Under the pieces are notes generated by a model. It was not told the DNA's origin. It did no database searches and was given only the letters and a program-made list of their open reading frames with translations. Positions 1 through 6,696 of a stretch of DNA of 10,478 nucleotides are shown piece by piece. Source of the stretch: Pullichristensenella excrementipullorum (GTDB lineage Bacteria > Bacillota > Clostridia > Christensenellales > Aristaeellaceae); NCBI GenBank assembly GCA_018713365.1, contig DVOU01000065.1, positions 1 to 10,478 of the forward strand, given 5' to 3'. The first letter of the stretch is position 1. The number at the start of each line of letters is the position of its first letter. Made by a program: the position numbers and the translations under genes.

Positions 1-1041
1 GGCGAAGACATCGACAGCTTCAACGACATGCAGGGCTACCAGTTCCGCCTGATGCTTGCGGACATCTACGCCGCCTCGCAGGCCATGGACGAGATGCCGA
101 CCAAGGAAATACGGCTGTCCATCCACGAGGAGAGCGGCAACATGGGCTTTGGCGGCGAGGCGCGGACAGACACAGATGGCCCGCACTACGATTTCTACGG
201 CCCGGTGCATTTTCGCGCGGGAAGCACGGGGCAGACGGTGTATTCTGCGGAAGAATTGGATACGGGCAGCGTATGGATCGACGGCAGGCCCATCTATCGC
301 GTTTGCGGGATGCAGGCGCGAGCCATGGCAGCATCAACATTTACAGATATAGAGCTTGGTGTTGCGGCCATAGAAAATGTTATTTGCGCGGATGTATACT
401 TGCGACAAGGTGCGGCATGGCGACCCGCAAACTATCCGAATCGCAACACGCTGAGCGTTCATACATGGCTCATCAACAACAGCGACACCGCCCCATCCCT
501 GCGCATCATCATGGGCAATGATATGTCGGCGGATGCGGTTTCCTACGCCATTGAATACACCAAAGCAGAGGATATGCCGACATATTACTGGTTGCCGTTC
601 CTGTCATCGCCCAACGAAGAAGGGTGCGTGCTTACTGCGAGCAGCGAATATTCTTCGGGTTATCAGGTTGAATACGCGTTCAATGGCCTCACAAGCAACT
701 ACTGGGCGTGTACGAACAACGACTCACAGCGCTGGGTGCAGGTGCAAATGCCCTACGCGCTGCGGAACATCACAGTCAAGCTGGTCAGCCCGCAGGGCAG
801 CGCGGTGCAGACGGCCAACGTTCCCGTTTCTGGGTCGTTCCAGGGCAGCAACGACGGCTCTTCGTGGGCGGCGCTGGGAAGTTATTCAGGCCGCAGCACT
901 GCGGCGGGCAGCGTCACTACGCATTCCCTGAACAACAGCACGGGCTACAAGTATCTGCGCATAAGCATCACGTCCCCGGGGGCATCGTCCGGCGTCTGGA
1001 CGGGATTCGGCGACATACGCATCGAGGGCGAAGTGGCATAA
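1..1041 (+). CDS. Phage tail appendage / receptor-binding protein, C-terminal part (5' end outside window)
   Basis: The reading frame is open from base 1 and ends at TAA 1039-1041, so the 346 visible residues are a C-terminal fragment; the Met at base 28 is internal. Around visible residues 92-191 lies a module with WIDGRPIYR near its start and EYTKAED near its end. I recognise this as a domain that recurs at the ends of tail or appendage proteins in Clostridia prophages (family memory, not a search). Residues about 210-346 resemble an F5/8 type C (discoidin-like) carbohydrate-binding fold: a Tyr/Phe-Asn-Gly segment, then SNYWAC, WVQVQMP, a GSNDGSSW turn and YLRISI. The likely role is binding a host surface glycan at the tail tip. 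Bases about 330-720 are visibly richer in A/T and in codons such as ACA, ATA, GAT and GTT than both flanks, as expected of an exchanged host-range module. The endolysin follows after 27 bases. A tail role is likely; fibre versus spike versus baseplate cannot be settled here. Confidence 0.75.
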   Translation, partial: GEDIDSFNDMQGYQFRLMLADIYAASQAMDEMPTKEIRLSIHEESGNMGFGGEARTDTDGPHYDFYGPVHFRAGSTGQTVYSAEELDTGSVWIDGRPIYRVCGMQARAMAASTFTDIELGVAAIENVICADVYLRQGAAWRPANYPNRNTLSVHTWLINNSDTAPSLRIIMGNDMSADAVSYAIEYTKAEDMPTYYWLPFLSSPNEEGCVLTASSEYSSGYQVEYAFNGLTSNYWACTNNDSQRWVQVQMPYALRNITVKLVSPQGSAVQTANVPVSGSFQGSNDGSSWAALGSYSGRSTAAGSVTTHSLNNSTGYKYLRISITSPGASSGVWTGFGDIRIEGEVA

Positions 1042-1068
1042 CGACCGGCGAAAGAGGAGGAGAGACAC

Positions 1069-2055
1069 ATGGCAGTATTGATCGGCAGCGCGCGCATCGA
1101 CGAAAACGGCAGGGCGCACGGCGGCAGGGCGGGCGACCAGACGGGCAAAGAGGTATCGACGCAAAGTTGGTACAGGCATTCCAAGGGCTGGGTGGTGCTG
1201 CGCGCCAAAGACCCGAAAAAGGCGGCAAAGATCGCGCAGGCGATGCGCGCGGCGTGTGCGAATGACAACATCGGCTACGACCAGTACCAGAACCAGACGC
1301 TGTGGAACGCGGTGAAGGACAAGGGCTACGACCCGGCCAAGGCGACAGTGAAGTGCGAGACGGACTGCGCGCGGCTGGTGCGCGTGTGCTGCGCCTATGC
1401 GGGCATCATGGCGCGCGATTTCTACACGGCGACGGAGGCCGCGTATCTCATGGACACGGGCGAGTTCGTGAAGTTCACGTCCAGCAAATACACCAGTCAG
1501 GACGACTATCTGGGCGCGGGCGACATCCTCGTGACCAAAACGAAGGGCCACACCGCCGTGGTGCTGACCAACGGCGACCGATACGACGGCGAAGTGGAGG
1601 AACCCTCCATCCCCCTTGGCAGCCGCATCCTGCGGGACGGGAGCGAGGGCAAGGACGTGGAAGACCTGCAGCGCCGCCTCAAGGCCGCGGGCTACGACCC
1701 CGGCGAAGTGGACGGCGAATACGGCCCCAACACGGAAGCGGCGGTAAAGGCGCTCCAGAAGGACGCGGGCATCCTCGTGGACGGCGAGTTCGGCCCGGAT
1801 TCCCTCAAGGCGCTCATGGCGCTGGAGGTGGACGACGATGAGGAAACGGAGGACAAGCCCTCGACCGGCAACGTCCTCATCTCCGGCGGCGACGCCTACA
1901 TCCGCACCGGGCCGGGGACGCAGTACGACAAGGCGGGCGTGGTGAAGAACGGAGACAAGCTCACCCACGCCAACGAGGATAACTGGGTGCCTGTGCTTGT
2001 CGGCGGGCGCATCCTCTGGGTCAGCGGCAAGTACGCAAAGGTGGTGAGCGCATGA
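1069..2055 (+). CDS. Phage endolysin: NlpC/P60-like peptidase + peptidoglycan-binding + SH3-like domains
   Basis: A 328-residue peptidoglycan hydrolase that would open the host wall once the holin permeabilises the membrane. The start is supported by AGGAGG at 1055-1060, 8 bases before ATG. The N-terminal half is a papain-like cysteine peptidase: the nucleophile is probably Cys100 in TDCARLV (compare DCSGLV in NlpC/P60), the general base His161 in KGHTAVVL, preceded by the usual GD(I/L) pair (Gly151-Asp152). Residues about 187-253 form a PG_binding_1 domain with DVEDLQRRL, VDGEYGPNTEAAV and a second VDGEFGP turn. An acidic linker (255-262) leads to an SH3_3-like domain at 268-328 (AYIRTGPG, then WVPVLVGGRILWVSGKYAKV). 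No signal peptide is visible, so export should depend on the holin. The gene overlaps the next one by ATGA. A CHAP-type assignment of the catalytic domain is possible; the endolysin role is nearly certain from domains and context. Confidence 0.93.
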   Translation: MAVLIGSARIDENGRAHGGRAGDQTGKEVSTQSWYRHSKGWVVLRAKDPKKAAKIAQAMRAACANDNIGYDQYQNQTLWNAVKDKGYDPAKATVKCETDCARLVRVCCAYAGIMARDFYTATEAAYLMDTGEFVKFTSSKYTSQDDYLGAGDILVTKTKGHTAVVLTNGDRYDGEVEEPSIPLGSRILRDGSEGKDVEDLQRRLKAAGYDPGEVDGEYGPNTEAAVKALQKDAGILVDGEFGPDSLKALMALEVDDDEETEDKPSTGNVLISGGDAYIRTGPGTQYDKAGVVKNGDKLTHANEDNWVPVLVGGRILWVSGKYAKVVSA

Positions 2056-2297
2056 GCGACGTCGTGGTGGTGGCGCTCATCACGGGGGCGGTATCGCTGC
2101 TGGGCAGCGCCGCAAACATGGTGGTGAGCGCGAAGAAGGCCAAGCAGCAGGCGGACGTGACGCTCTACCGCATCGGCCAGTTGGAGGCGAAGGTCTCCAA
2201 GCACAACAACCTGATGGAGAGGACGTACAAACTGGAAGGGCGCATGACCGAGGCGGAACACGACATCCGCGACATGAAGGGGAGGGAGAGAGGATGA
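2052..2297 (+). CDS. Small membrane-anchored coiled-coil protein of the phage lysis cassette
   Basis: An 81-residue protein with one N-terminal hydrophobic segment (about residues 4-25) followed by a charged helical tail (about 26-77) rich in Lys, Glu and Arg with heptad-like spacing of Leu, Val and Met, which suggests a coiled coil. Its ATG overlaps the endolysin stop (ATGA, 2052-2055) and its TGA overlaps the holin ATG (2294-2297), so the three proteins are probably translationally coupled. Small proteins of this type are common beside clostridial holins and are often left as hypothetical or called haemolysin XhlA-like. XhlA, however, carries its membrane segment at the C-terminus, whereas here it is at the N-terminus, so I do not assign that family. 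A holin partner or lysis regulator is an inference from position. The frame is secure; the function is not. Confidence 0.8.
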   Translation: MSDVVVVALITGAVSLLGSAANMVVSAKKAKQQADVTLYRIGQLEAKVSKHNNLMERTYKLEGRMTEAEHDIRDMKGRERG

Positions 2298-2494
2298 AGG
2301 AAAAGCTGCTCAAATGGCTGCGCGCGGCGGGCGTGCGGGCCTTGAAGACCGTGGCGCAGACGGCGGTGGCCACCATTGGCACAGGCGCGGTGCTTTCCGA
2401 GGTGGACTGGCGGATGGTGCTGTCGGCATCCATCCTCGCGGGGGTGCTGTCGCTGCTTACCAGCGTGGCCGGATTGCCGGAAGTGGAGAAATAA
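2294..2494 (+). CDS. Phage holin, r1t-like
   Basis: A 66-residue protein with a short basic N-terminus (KEKLLKWLRAAGVRALK) and two hydrophobic helices, about residues 18-34 and 40-60, separated by a short turn containing Glu-Val-Asp-Trp. The pattern of an ALKTVAQTAVATIGTG helix, a DW turn, then LSASILAGVLSLLTSVAGLPE matches the phage r1t holin family as I know it, and the length is normal for that family. It would form lesions in the cytoplasmic membrane that release or activate the endolysin encoded just upstream. The start overlaps the previous stop (ATGA), and its TAA stop is directly continuous with the A-tract of the downstream terminator, so it is the last gene of the + strand unit. Endolysin before holin is the reverse of the most familiar order but not rare. 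Confidence 0.9.
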   Translation: MKEKLLKWLRAAGVRALKTVAQTAVATIGTGAVLSEVDWRMVLSASILAGVLSLLTSVAGLPEVEK

Positions 2495-2532
2495 AAAGCG
2501 CCGGACGGGAACTGCCCCGTCCGGCGCTTTTT
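2493..2532. terminator. Bidirectional intrinsic terminator between prophage and cls
   Basis: A perfect 17-bp inverted repeat (2493-2509 with 2516-2532) with a 6-base loop. The stem is A5, then GCGCCGGACGGG, and ends in T5, so a U-tract is produced on either strand. The left arm starts inside the holin stop codon, and the right arm ends 12 bases before the end of the convergent cls gene. It should therefore stop transcription of the phage lysis operon (+) and of cls (-). Confidence 0.93.
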
Positions 2533-2544
2533 GCGTGGAAAAAA

Positions 2545-4071
2545 CTACATCAGCGGCGCGAAGATGCGCAGTATCTCGCGGGCTATGCGCCGCAGGCCGC
2601 CCGCCTCGCACTCTTCGGGGGCGATCTGGTGGCAGTGGGCGATGGTCTCCAGAAAATCGCGCTTCACGTCCAGCACCGCGCCGCCGCCGTAGAGGCACAC
2701 GCCGCACTCAAAGTGCAGATAGAGGCTGCGGTAGTCCATGTTCACCGTGCCCACGGTGGCCACGGCGTCGTCGCAAACGAAGGTCTTGGCGTGGTTGAAG
2801 CCGCCGGTAAATTCGTAGATCTTCACCCCGCCGTCGATCAGTTCGCGGTAATAGGAGCGCGTGGTCATGTGAACCAGGCGCTTGTCCCAGTTTTCCGGGG
2901 TGAGGATGCGCACGTCCACGCCGCTTCTGGCCGCCAGCGTCAGCGCCGAGAGCATCAGATCGTCCACGATCAGGTAGGGCGTGGAGATGTATAGGTACTT
3001 GCGCGCCCCGTTGATGATCTGCATATAGACGCGCTCGGCGACGTTTTCCACGTCCAGCGGGCTGTCGCAATAGGGCTGCACATAGCCGTTGCCGGGCACG
3101 GGCATGCGCTCGGGCGTGAAGCGCTCGTAGAGCGGCAGGCGGCGCGTGGCCAGCCCCCACATCTGCAAAAACATCAAGGTCAGCGACCAGGCCGCCTCGC
3201 CCTCCACCATCACGGCGGCGTCGCGCCAATGGCCAAAGCGGTCCACGCGGTTGATGTACTCGTCGGCGAGGTTGGCGCCGCCGGTAAAGGCGGTCACGCC
3301 GTCGATGGAGACAATTTTGCGGTGGTCGCGGTTGTTCTGCAAAATGGTCAGCGCCGGGCGGAAGGGGCTGAACACCTCGCACTGTATGCCCTTGGCGCGC
3401 ACTTCGGCGCAGTAATCGCGCGGCAGTTTCACAAAGCAGCCAAAGTCGTCGTAAAGCACGCGCACTTCCACGCCCTCGCGCGCCTTCTGTTCGAGGATCT
3501 TCAAAACCTCGCCCCACATCTCGCCTTCCTGCAGGATGAAGAACTCCACGAATATGTAGCGCCTGGCCTTGGGCAGTTCGCGCAAGAGCGCCTCGAAGAA
3601 CGCCTCGCCGCTGGGATAGTACTCCACGCGCGAAGCCGGGTAGACAGGAAAGCCCACGCCGTTTTCCAGATAGCGGGCAAGGCGCGCGGCGCACGGCCCC
3701 TGCGCCTCGGCCTCCCTGAGCGCGCCCTCGTGGCGCGGCAGGCGGCGGGTGAGCGCCTCCTGCGAGCTTTCCACCTGCTTGCGGAAGCGGTGTACGCTCG
3801 GCTGGAGCTGCATCATCAGGTAAAACGCGCCGCCGAAGATGGGCAGGGTGAGGATGGTGAACACCCAGGTGAGTTTGTAGCCGGGCTTTTCATGCTTGCT
3901 GACCACATGGATGGCCACCAGCATGCTCACCAGCGAGAAAAACAGCGATACCAGCCACGAATCCTGGCTGCCGCTCAGCACCAGATACCCGAAAAAAGCG
4001 ATCTGCAAAAGCAGAAGCAGGATGATGAACAGCCGGTGGCTGAGTACCCCCCGCAGACGGTTTTTGTTCAT
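2545..4071 (-). CDS. cls: Cardiolipin synthase (phospholipase D superfamily)
   Basis: A 508-residue integral membrane enzyme that condenses two phosphatidylglycerols into cardiolipin plus glycerol. Residues 1-90 hold three hydrophobic segments (about 13-33, 38-57, 68-87), the third with the KPGYKLTW...LPIFG pattern of the PLDc_N domain. Two HxK(x)4D catalytic motifs follow: His250-Lys252-Asp257 (HRKIVSID, then the GGANLADEY segment) and His427-Lys429-Asp434 (HAKTFVCD). Length and the ending RIFAPLM fit an intact bacterial Cls. I chose the start at 4071 because GGGAGG lies 5 bases upstream of ATG; an in-frame ATG 10 codons earlier (4101) lacks a ribosome site and would lie upstream of the likely promoter. 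The nadC stop is 81 bases upstream on the same strand with no terminator between, so read-through is possible. The gene converges on the phage lysis operon and shares its terminator. Confidence 0.95.
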   Translation of the reverse strand: MNKNRLRGVLSHRLFIILLLLLQIAFFGYLVLSGSQDSWLVSLFFSLVSMLVAIHVVSKHEKPGYKLTWVFTILTLPIFGGAFYLMMQLQPSVHRFRKQVESSQEALTRRLPRHEGALREAEAQGPCAARLARYLENGVGFPVYPASRVEYYPSGEAFFEALLRELPKARRYIFVEFFILQEGEMWGEVLKILEQKAREGVEVRVLYDDFGCFVKLPRDYCAEVRAKGIQCEVFSPFRPALTILQNNRDHRKIVSIDGVTAFTGGANLADEYINRVDRFGHWRDAAVMVEGEAAWSLTLMFLQMWGLATRRLPLYERFTPERMPVPGNGYVQPYCDSPLDVENVAERVYMQIINGARKYLYISTPYLIVDDLMLSALTLAARSGVDVRILTPENWDKRLVHMTTRSYYRELIDGGVKIYEFTGGFNHAKTFVCDDAVATVGTVNMDYRSLYLHFECGVCLYGGGAVLDVKRDFLETIAHCHQIAPEECEAGGLRRIAREILRIFAPLM

Positions 4072-4076
4072 AAAGA

Positions 4077-4110
4077 CCTCCCGCAAGGCAGTATAGCACA
4101 AAGCGGGAGG
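4077..4110 (-). promoter_or_regulatory. Inverted repeat spanning the cls promoter and ribosome binding site
   Basis: A perfect 8-bp inverted repeat on the - strand, CCTCCCGC (4110-4103) and GCGGGAGG (4084-4077), with an 18-base spacer. The downstream arm contains the cls Shine-Dalgarno GGGAGG and the spacer contains the -10 element. In RNA started upstream of it the repeat could hide the ribosome site; in RNA started at the internal promoter the upstream arm is absent. It could also be a protein operator. The pairing is visible; the regulation is inferred. Confidence 0.5.
4090..4098 (-). promoter_or_regulatory. Extended -10 promoter element of cls
   Basis: On the - strand TGC precedes TATACT (4095-4090), an extended -10 (TGN plus a hexamer one base from TATAAT). 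The best -35 candidate at 17-base spacing, TGTTCA, matches only three positions, which fits an extended -10 promoter. Transcription would start about 7 bases downstream and give a very short leader consisting mostly of the ribosome site. Confidence 0.5.
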
Positions 4111-4152
4111 AATGAACAGGGGTATGTGTGAAAATTGTCGGCAAAAATACGT

Positions 4153-5016
4153 TCACGCCTGCGGCCAGGAGAACTTCAGGCTGATGTCCAGCGCCCGCAC
4201 GCTGTGGGTCAGGGCGCCGATGCTGATAAGGTCCACGCCCGTCTCCGCCACGGCGCGCAGCTCTGCGTCCGTTTTGTCGCCCATGTTGCCGGAGGCTTCG
4301 ACGAGCGCGCGGCCATGGACGCAGCGCACGGCCTCGCGCATCATATCCAGCGGCATGTTGTCCAGCATGACGATGTCCGCGCCCGCGTTGAGCGCCTCGC
4401 GCAGCTGTTCCAGCGTTTCGACCTCCACTTCGACCTTCAGGGAGTGCGGCGCGCGCTTTCTGGCCGCGGCCACGGCTGCGGCGATGCCGCCCGCGGCGAC
4501 GATGTGGTTGTCCTTGATCAGCACGCCGTCAAAAAGGCCAAAGCGGTGGTTGCCGCCCCCGCCCGCGCGCACGGCGTACTTGTCCAGCGCGCGCAGGCCG
4601 GGCGTGGTCTTGCGCGTATCGACGATCTTCGCGCCCGTTCCGGCCACGGCGGCCACGGCGCGCGCCGTCTGCGTGGCCACGCCGGACATGTGCTGCAGAA
4701 GGTTCAGCCCCACGCGCTCGCCCATGAGGATGGCGCGGGCGTTGCCGGAAACGGTGGCAATGACGTCGCCCTTCGCAATGGGGTCGCCATCCCCTGCCAG
4801 CGGGGCAAAGGCGATGGCGGGGTCGAGCAGGGCAAAGGCGCGGGCGACAAGCGCCAGCCCGCAGAGTACGCCCGCTTCCTTGGCGATGTAGCGCCCCGAG
4901 ATCTGCCGGTCGGGCGCGACGGTGGAGATGGATGTGATGTCGCCCATGCCGATGTCCTCGGCGAGGGCGCTTTGCAACAGACGGTCCGCCTCAAAGGCGG
5001 AGATGGTTTCCAGCAT
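4153..5016 (-). CDS. nadC: Nicotinate-nucleotide pyrophosphorylase (carboxylating), quinolinate phosphoribosyltransferase
   Basis: A 287-residue cytoplasmic enzyme that converts quinolinate and PRPP to nicotinate mononucleotide, CO2 and pyrophosphate in de novo NAD synthesis. Family signatures appear in order: AEDIGMGDITS (19-29) near the N-terminus; VDTRKTTPGLR (132-142); GGGGNHR (152-158) and LIKDNH (166-171) lining the active site; the VEVEVE strand (195-200); MLDN (217-220); EASGN (240-244); and GVDLISIGALTHS (260-272). Length is normal and the key basic residues are present. The start at 5016 is set by an AAGGAG site 6 bases upstream; the frame stays open much further upstream but only as antisense-like overlap within the preceding gene. 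Only 20 bases separate it from the serine hydrolase gene upstream, so the two are probably one transcript. The usual partners nadA and nadB are not in this window. Confidence 0.97.
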   Translation of the reverse strand: MLETISAFEADRLLQSALAEDIGMGDITSISTVAPDRQISGRYIAKEAGVLCGLALVARAFALLDPAIAFAPLAGDGDPIAKGDVIATVSGNARAILMGERVGLNLLQHMSGVATQTARAVAAVAGTGAKIVDTRKTTPGLRALDKYAVRAGGGGNHRFGLFDGVLIKDNHIVAAGGIAAAVAAARKRAPHSLKVEVEVETLEQLREALNAGADIVMLDNMPLDMMREAVRCVHGRALVEASGNMGDKTDAELRAVAETGVDLISIGALTHSVRALDISLKFSWPQA

Positions 5017-5036
5017 GCTCGGCTCCTTTCCCCGCG

Positions 5037-6458
5037 TCAGGCCTGCGCCTCGCGGCCAAAGATGCGGCTGCCGCAGCGCACGGCCCAGGCGCGGCCATCG
5101 CGGATGAAAAACTCCAGATGCGCGCGCTGGCGCTGCGGCTCCGCTTCGTCCATGGCGAGAAAGCGCGTGCCGCCGCACCAGGTCAGAAAGACGGCGCGTT
5201 TGCCCACCGTGCCTTTCAGCGCGCCGTTTTCCAGGCGCACCGTCACCACTTCCGGCACGCCCTCGTGGCCCACGAAGCGGCCTTCCAGCATCTGCGGGTC
5301 GGAAAAATCGCGCCCCGCGGGCACGAACCACTCGTGCGAGCTGTCGAGAGGCAGGCCGGTGACGGCGTTGTAGAGCGTCCACATGATCTCGTCCATGTCC
5401 ACATCGCCCTGATTGCACAAAACGGCAAAGCCCCAGCCCTCGCCCAGCAGCAGGCCGCCCTTGGTGGACACGCCGTGCAGGCCGCCAGAGTGTTCACAGA
5501 TCACGTGGCCGGCCTTGACGCGCTTGTAGAGCCCGAGGCCGTAGCAGGGGATCTCGCGCGCGGGCACGCGCGGGCCGACCATTGCCTCCACCGCCGCGCG
5601 GGGAAGCACCTGTTTGCCCTCGTGCATGCCCCAGTTGGCGAGGCAGCGGTAGTAGATCGCCATGTCCCGCGCCGTGGACTTGACCATGGCGCAGCCGCGG
5701 AACGGGGGCAGCACGCTCCAATCGTCATCGCAGGCGAGCGCGCCGTCCTCGCCGCGCTCGAACAGCGAGGTGATGTTGCCGCCGGCCATGGCGCGGGCGG
5801 AGGCGCAGTCGTCGTCCATCACCGTGCGCGTCATGCCCAGCGGGGCGAAGATGCGCTCCTGACAGAACTGTTCCAGCGGCATGCCCGCCGCCTGATCGGC
5901 CACGTAGGAGAGGATGGCGTAGCCCTCGTTGCAGTAGCTCATGTTTTCGCCCGGCGCGCCCACGGCGGGGTAGGGGCAGTGGGCGATGTAGTCGATGACC
6001 TGCTCGATGGTCGCCATGGCGTTGGGGGCGCTTTGGCGCATGGCGCGCGACCATTCGCTCTCCTCGCGCTGGCTGTTCATGGCGATGGACCATTCCAGCG
6101 GCTCCATGGGCGGTATGCCGCTGGTGTGTTCGGCCAGCGTGCGCAGCGTCACCGTATCGCGGGCGGCGCCGGGTACGGAAAAATCGGGGAAATAGCGGTA
6201 CACGGGGTCGTCGTAGCAGACCTTGCCCTCCGTTTCCAGAATGGCGAGGGCCAGCGCGGTGATGGACTTGGACATGGAGGCAATGCCAAAGACGGTGTCC
6301 ACATCCGGCGCGATGGCGTGGGCGGCGTCGCGGAAGCCGTAGCCCCGGGCAAAGCATATGCCCTCCGGGCCTGCGGCGCAGACGGAGACGCCGGGGAACT
6401 GGTCGCGGGCGATGAGCGAGGATATGCGCGCGTCCACGGCGGCGGTGTCAAACGGCAT
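5037..6458 (-). CDS. Serine hydrolase of the beta-lactamase / penicillin-binding-protein fold (class C-like, PF00144)
   Basis: A 473-residue protein with the active-site motifs of the class C beta-lactamase/esterase/D-aminopeptidase superfamily: SxxK at Ser61-Met-Ser-Lys64, YxN at Tyr175-Cys-Asn177 and HSG at 323-325 in the place of KTG. Other family marks are HTSGI (111-115), PG near 169-170, YCNEGYAILS and FAPLGMTRT. Residues after about 375 form a separate C-terminal beta-rich domain, as in many members. There is no signal peptide or membrane segment, and about 15 cysteines are present, both suggesting a cytoplasmic enzyme in an anaerobe, not a secreted antibiotic-resistance enzyme. The start at 6458 is chosen for an AGAAGG site upstream; the next in-frame ATG upstream would overlap the promoter. 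It is transcribed 20 bases ahead of nadC. Substrate (ester, amide or D-amino-acid peptide) cannot be told from sequence. Confidence 0.9.
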   Translation of the reverse strand: MPFDTAAVDARISSLIARDQFPGVSVCAAGPEGICFARGYGFRDAAHAIAPDVDTVFGIASMSKSITALALAILETEGKVCYDDPVYRYFPDFSVPGAARDTVTLRTLAEHTSGIPPMEPLEWSIAMNSQREESEWSRAMRQSAPNAMATIEQVIDYIAHCPYPAVGAPGENMSYCNEGYAILSYVADQAAGMPLEQFCQERIFAPLGMTRTVMDDDCASARAMAGGNITSLFERGEDGALACDDDWSVLPPFRGCAMVKSTARDMAIYYRCLANWGMHEGKQVLPRAAVEAMVGPRVPAREIPCYGLGLYKRVKAGHVICEHSGGLHGVSTKGGLLLGEGWGFAVLCNQGDVDMDEIMWTLYNAVTGLPLDSSHEWFVPAGRDFSDPQMLEGRFVGHEGVPEVVTVRLENGALKGTVGKRAVFLTWCGGTRFLAMDEAEPQRQRAHLEFFIRDGRAWAVRCGSRIFGREAQA

Positions 6459-6489
6459 GCAAAGACCTTCTTTCGTACAGACTGCCTCC

Positions 6490-6518
6490 ATTGTACACGC
6501 GCGGCGGCGGGGATGCAA
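6490..6518 (-). promoter_or_regulatory. Promoter of the serine hydrolase-nadC unit
   Basis: On the - strand TTGCAT (6518-6513) and TACAAT (6495-6490) are separated by exactly 17 bases. The -10 is one base from consensus; the -35 keeps the important TTG. The predicted start is about 25 bases before the ATG, and the element lies just downstream of a terminator, as expected for a new transcription unit. No recognisable NAD-related operator or riboswitch is seen. Confidence 0.55.
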
Positions 6519-6529
6519 CGTTTTTGCGT

Positions 6530-6555
6530 AAAAAAGCCCCCGACACAGCGCCGGG
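6530..6555 (-). terminator. Putative intrinsic terminator after the lipoprotein gene
   Basis: Reading the - strand, CCCGGCG (6555-6549), loop CTG, TGTCGGG (6545-6539) make a 7-bp stem with two G-U pairs, followed by GGC and six T residues (6535-6530). It sits at the far edge of the large palindrome and directly before the promoter of the next gene, so it probably ends the transcript of the lipoprotein gene, with the palindrome as part of its 3' untranslated region. Confidence 0.6.
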
Positions 6556-6583
6556 TCTCAGAGCGCCGATAAAGCCCACAACC

Positions 6584-6625
6584 GCAAAAATCGCTCTGAT
6601 AAAAAGGATCAGAAGCGATTTTTGC
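6584..6625. repeat. Inner hairpin A of the palindromic element
   Basis: GCAAAAATCGCT (6584-6595) pairs perfectly with AGCGATTTTTGC (6614-6625), extended by CTGAT/ATCAG (6596-6600 with 6608-6612) after one bulged A, leaving a 7-base loop. The stem ends on T5 or A5 tracts followed by GC, so it is a poor terminator by itself. Confidence 0.85.
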
Positions 6626-6635
6626 TTCCTGCGTC

Positions 6636-6696
6636 AGAAACCCTGCCGCCTGCGGTCACTTACGTCCATGTAAGCTCCCTTGGCGGCAGGGTTTCT
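6636..6696. repeat. Inner hairpin B of the palindromic element
   Basis: A perfect 15-bp inverted repeat, AGAAACCCTGCCGCC (6636-6650) with its complement at 6682-6696, enclosing a 31-base loop. The loop contains a smaller stem, CTTAC/GTAAG (6659-6663 with 6670-6674), around GTCCAT. Confidence 0.85.

Noticed and set aside
886..1968. A 360-codon - strand open frame opposite the endolysin
   Set aside because: It runs across the tail-endolysin junction and has no domain signal; the + strand gene has a strong ribosome site and three clear domains.
4072..4101. An earlier ATG for cls
   Set aside because: It has no ribosome site, its 10 extra residues are not family-like, and it lies upstream of the extended -10 element.
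4072..4152. A terminator or riboswitch between nadC and cls
   Set aside because: No hairpin followed by a T-tract is present in the 81 bases; the only structure is the inverted repeat at the cls promoter.
3229..5373. Long + strand open frames opposite cls and nadC
   Set aside because: They are complementary to two confidently assigned enzymes and show only antisense-type composition.
5017..5418. An N-terminal extension of nadC to 421 residues
   Set aside because: The extra residues are Arg/Ala/Pro-rich and overlap the serine hydrolase in another frame. The QPRTase N-terminus and an AAGGAG site match the start at 5016.
5037..6458. An antibiotic-resistance beta-lactamase
   Set aside because: There is no signal peptide, HSG replaces KTG, and there is a long extra C-terminal domain. 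The features fit a cytoplasmic esterase or peptidase-type member of the superfamily.
5118..6572. A long + strand open frame opposite the serine hydrolase
   Set aside because: Its sequence is His/Ala/Gly/Arg-rich with no recognisable motif, and the - strand carries all three catalytic motifs with a promoter and ribosome site.
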